Source: Candidatus Coatesiibacteriota bacterium (GTDB lineage Bacteria; RBG-13-66-14). Taken from it: a stretch of 6,136 bases of DNA. A program made the translations under genes and the position numbers. The notes beneath the pieces were generated by a model that had not been told where the DNA came from, ran no database searches, and worked only from the letters and a program-made list of their open reading frames with translations. Shown piece by piece: positions 5,022 to 6,136 of the stretch (positions are counted from its first letter, which is position 1; each line of letters opens with the position of its first letter). Where the stretch lies: assembly GCA_014728185.1 (NCBI GenBank), contig WJMB01000313.1:1-6136 (forward strand). The letters are read 5' to 3'.

Positions 5022-5933
5022 ATGAAGCTGAAGCTCTTCATTCGCACGCTGCGGGCACCCTTCTTCAGCGCCAGCCTCTCCTCGGTCCTCCTCGGAAATC
5101 TGGCCGGACTCTGGCTGGACGGGAGTCTGGACTGGGGGCTGCTCGGCCTGACCCTGGCCGCCATGCTCTGCGTCCACGCCGGGGCCAACACCGCCAACGA
5201 CTACTTCGACGCCGCCACGGGCAACGACGACCTCAACCAGCACCTGACACCCTTCAACGGCGGCTCCCGGGTCATCCAGAACGGCGAGGTCAAGCGACGC
5301 ACCGTCGGGCTGATCTCCCTGGTCAGCTTTCTCATCGCCGTCGGCCTGGGCCTGCTCATCTGGCTGCTCACTCCGGGGAACCTGATCCTCTACCTGGGGC
5401 TCTTCGGCGTCCTCTCCGCCGCGACCTACACCGGCCCGCCGCTGCGCCTGGGCTACCGTGGGCTGGGCGAAATCATCATCGCTCTGGACTTCGGCCTGCT
5501 GCCGATCATCGGCGCGTCCTACGTCCAAATCGGAGCCTACCACCCCGCGGCGCTCTACGCCGGGATTGCTCCGGCCCTGCTGATCGTCGCCGTGATCTGG
5601 ATCAACCAGTTCCCCGACCTCGAGGCCGACGCCGCCGTCGGCAAACGCACACTGGTTGTCCGTCTGGGGCGCCGACGCTCGCGCTGGGTCTTCGCCTTCC
5701 TTCTGTCCGCCGCCTATCTGGTCAGCCTGCTGCTGCCCCTGCTGGGCCTGCTGCCCTACTGGACACTGCTGATCTTTTCCACCCTGCCCCTGGCCCTGCG
5801 CGCCCTGCGCCACGCCTGGAAGCACTACGACGAGCCCCTGGGCCTGATTCCCGCCGAGGCCGCCACCGTCCAGCTCCAGCTCTTCGGCAACCTGGCCCTG
5901 GCCCTGGGCTACCTGCTGGCCGCCCTCATCTGA
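5022..5933 (+). CDS. UbiA-family prenyltransferase, MenA-like
   Basis: This 303-residue polytopic membrane protein attaches a polyprenyl chain to an aromatic acceptor. It most resembles 1,4-dihydroxy-2-naphthoate prenyltransferases of menaquinone synthesis, although related UbiA enzymes for other acceptors cannot be excluded. The first Asp-rich motif is NTANDYFDAATGNDD (56-70), followed by TPFNGGSRVIQNGEV (76-90), a stretch common in MenA-like proteins. YTGPPLRLGYRGLGE (136-150) and LDFGLLPIIGASYVQ (155-169) follow. The second Asp-rich motif is NQFPDLEADAAVGKRTLVVRLG (195-216). These motifs bind prenyl diphosphate through Mg2+. Hydrophobic segments lie near 17-33, 40-56, 97-117, 119-135, 151-170, 177-195, 222-258 and 283-303, in keeping with about eight or nine helices. 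The ATG at 5022 gives the family's N-terminus (IRTLRAPFF). The frame is open far upstream, but that part lies antisense to the kinase gene and is rejected. No other men or ubi gene is in the window. Confidence 0.92.
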   Translation: MKLKLFIRTLRAPFFSASLSSVLLGNLAGLWLDGSLDWGLLGLTLAAMLCVHAGANTANDYFDAATGNDDLNQHLTPFNGGSRVIQNGEVKRRTVGLISLVSFLIAVGLGLLIWLLTPGNLILYLGLFGVLSAATYTGPPLRLGYRGLGEIIIALDFGLLPIIGASYVQIGAYHPAALYAGIAPALLIVAVIWINQFPDLEADAAVGKRTLVVRLGRRRSRWVFAFLLSAAYLVSLLLPLLGLLPYWTLLIFSTLPLALRALRHAWKHYDEPLGLIPAEAATVQLQLFGNLALALGYLLAALI

Positions 5934-5953
5934 CGCTCCGTCCCACCCCGGCA

Positions 5954-5982
5954 TTGTCGCAGCCGCCGCCATCCTCTATAAT
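5954..5982 (+). promoter_or_regulatory. Sigma70-type promoter for a gene at the right edge
   Basis: TTGTCG (5954-5959, 4/6) and a perfect TATAAT (5977-5982) are 17 bp apart. It starts 20 bp after the UbiA-family stop. Predicted transcription start is near 5989. It indicates a new transcription unit reading rightward out of the window. No terminator hairpin for the UbiA-family gene is visible before it. Confidence 0.6.
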
Positions 5983-5992
5983 AACCGTGGAT

Positions 5993-6136
5993 ATGACGCG
6001 GACCCTCGGGCTACCGGCGGAGACCTTTGCCTTGTCTCCCCCCGCCCCGACCCCTTCGACGATCATGCGGGGAGGTGTCGGCACATTTCTTGCAGCAGGG
6101 CGGGGCGGCCTAGTCGCGGCACCCATGGGCCATTCC
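5993..6136 (+). CDS. Possible start of an unidentified gene (partial, doubtful)
   Basis: An ATG at 5993 opens a frame of 48 codons that reaches the right edge without a stop, beginning MTRTLGLPAETFALSPPAPT. It lies about four bases after the predicted start of the promoter just upstream, so it would be nearly leaderless, as proposed for the kinase gene. Against it, 14 of 48 codons end in A or T, more than in the clear genes nearby, and I recognise no domain. The same stretch could instead be a leader, with the real start at a later in-frame ATG (6065 or 6125) or beyond the window. Confidence 0.2.
   Translation, partial: MTRTLGLPAETFALSPPAPTPSTIMRGGVGTFLAAGRGGLVAAPMGHS

Noticed and set aside
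4905..5972. Upstream in-frame extension of the kinase to 677 residues
   Set aside because: The extension is antisense to the UbiA-family gene, is Gln/Gly/Glu-rich without a domain, and the kinase family begins at the ATG at 4904.
5926..6126. 66-codon minus-strand frame at the right edge
   Set aside because: It overlaps the end of the UbiA-family gene and an opposite-strand promoter, and is rich in Arg, Pro and Gly without a domain.

Overview
The window comes from a GC-rich bacterium. Coding stretches run near 70% G+C with strongly G/C-ending codons. Two predicted lipoproteins, a heptose-kinase-like sugar kinase and a quinone-type UbiA prenyltransferase would suit a Gram-negative-type cell, but nothing fixes the taxon. 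The diverged lipoproteins would fit a poorly sampled lineage; that is inference. I see no mobile element, CRISPR array, tRNA or rRNA, and no convincing new multi-gene system. Most of the window is ordinary housekeeping and storage metabolism.

Layout, left to right. Positions 1-693 (minus) hold the 5' part of a beta-propeller lipoprotein gene that runs off the left edge. Positions 762-2030 (minus) hold glgC, ADP-glucose pyrophosphorylase. Positions 2031-2283 are intergenic and carry a GC-rich inverted repeat that overlaps the likely glgC promoter. Positions 2284-2871 (plus) hold a small lipoprotein gene of only about 49% G+C, an AT-rich island. Positions 2872-2988 hold two adjacent hairpins, one a strong terminator-like stem, between convergent genes. 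Positions 2989-3942 (minus) hold a short-form Ppx/GppA phosphatase gene, and 3939-4904 (minus) a PfkB/RfaE1-like kinase gene. These two overlap by an ATGA and should be co-transcribed. Positions 4905-5021 are a 117-bp divergent promoter region. Positions 5022-5933 (plus) hold a UbiA/MenA-type prenyltransferase gene. Positions 5934-6136 hold a good promoter-like element and perhaps the beginning of another gene.

How the genes may work together: GlgC commits glucose-1-phosphate to glycogen, and a Ppx/GppA enzyme acts on polyphosphate or (p)ppGpp-type substrates. Storage and stress physiology is therefore a loose theme, but GlgC and Ppx lie in separate transcription units. The regulatory DNA is the most interesting part. 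The kinase promoter places the transcription start on the ATG with no Shine-Dalgarno sequence, so its mRNA is probably leaderless. The glgC -35 candidate sits inside the loop of a 9-bp inverted repeat that also looks like a minus-strand terminator.
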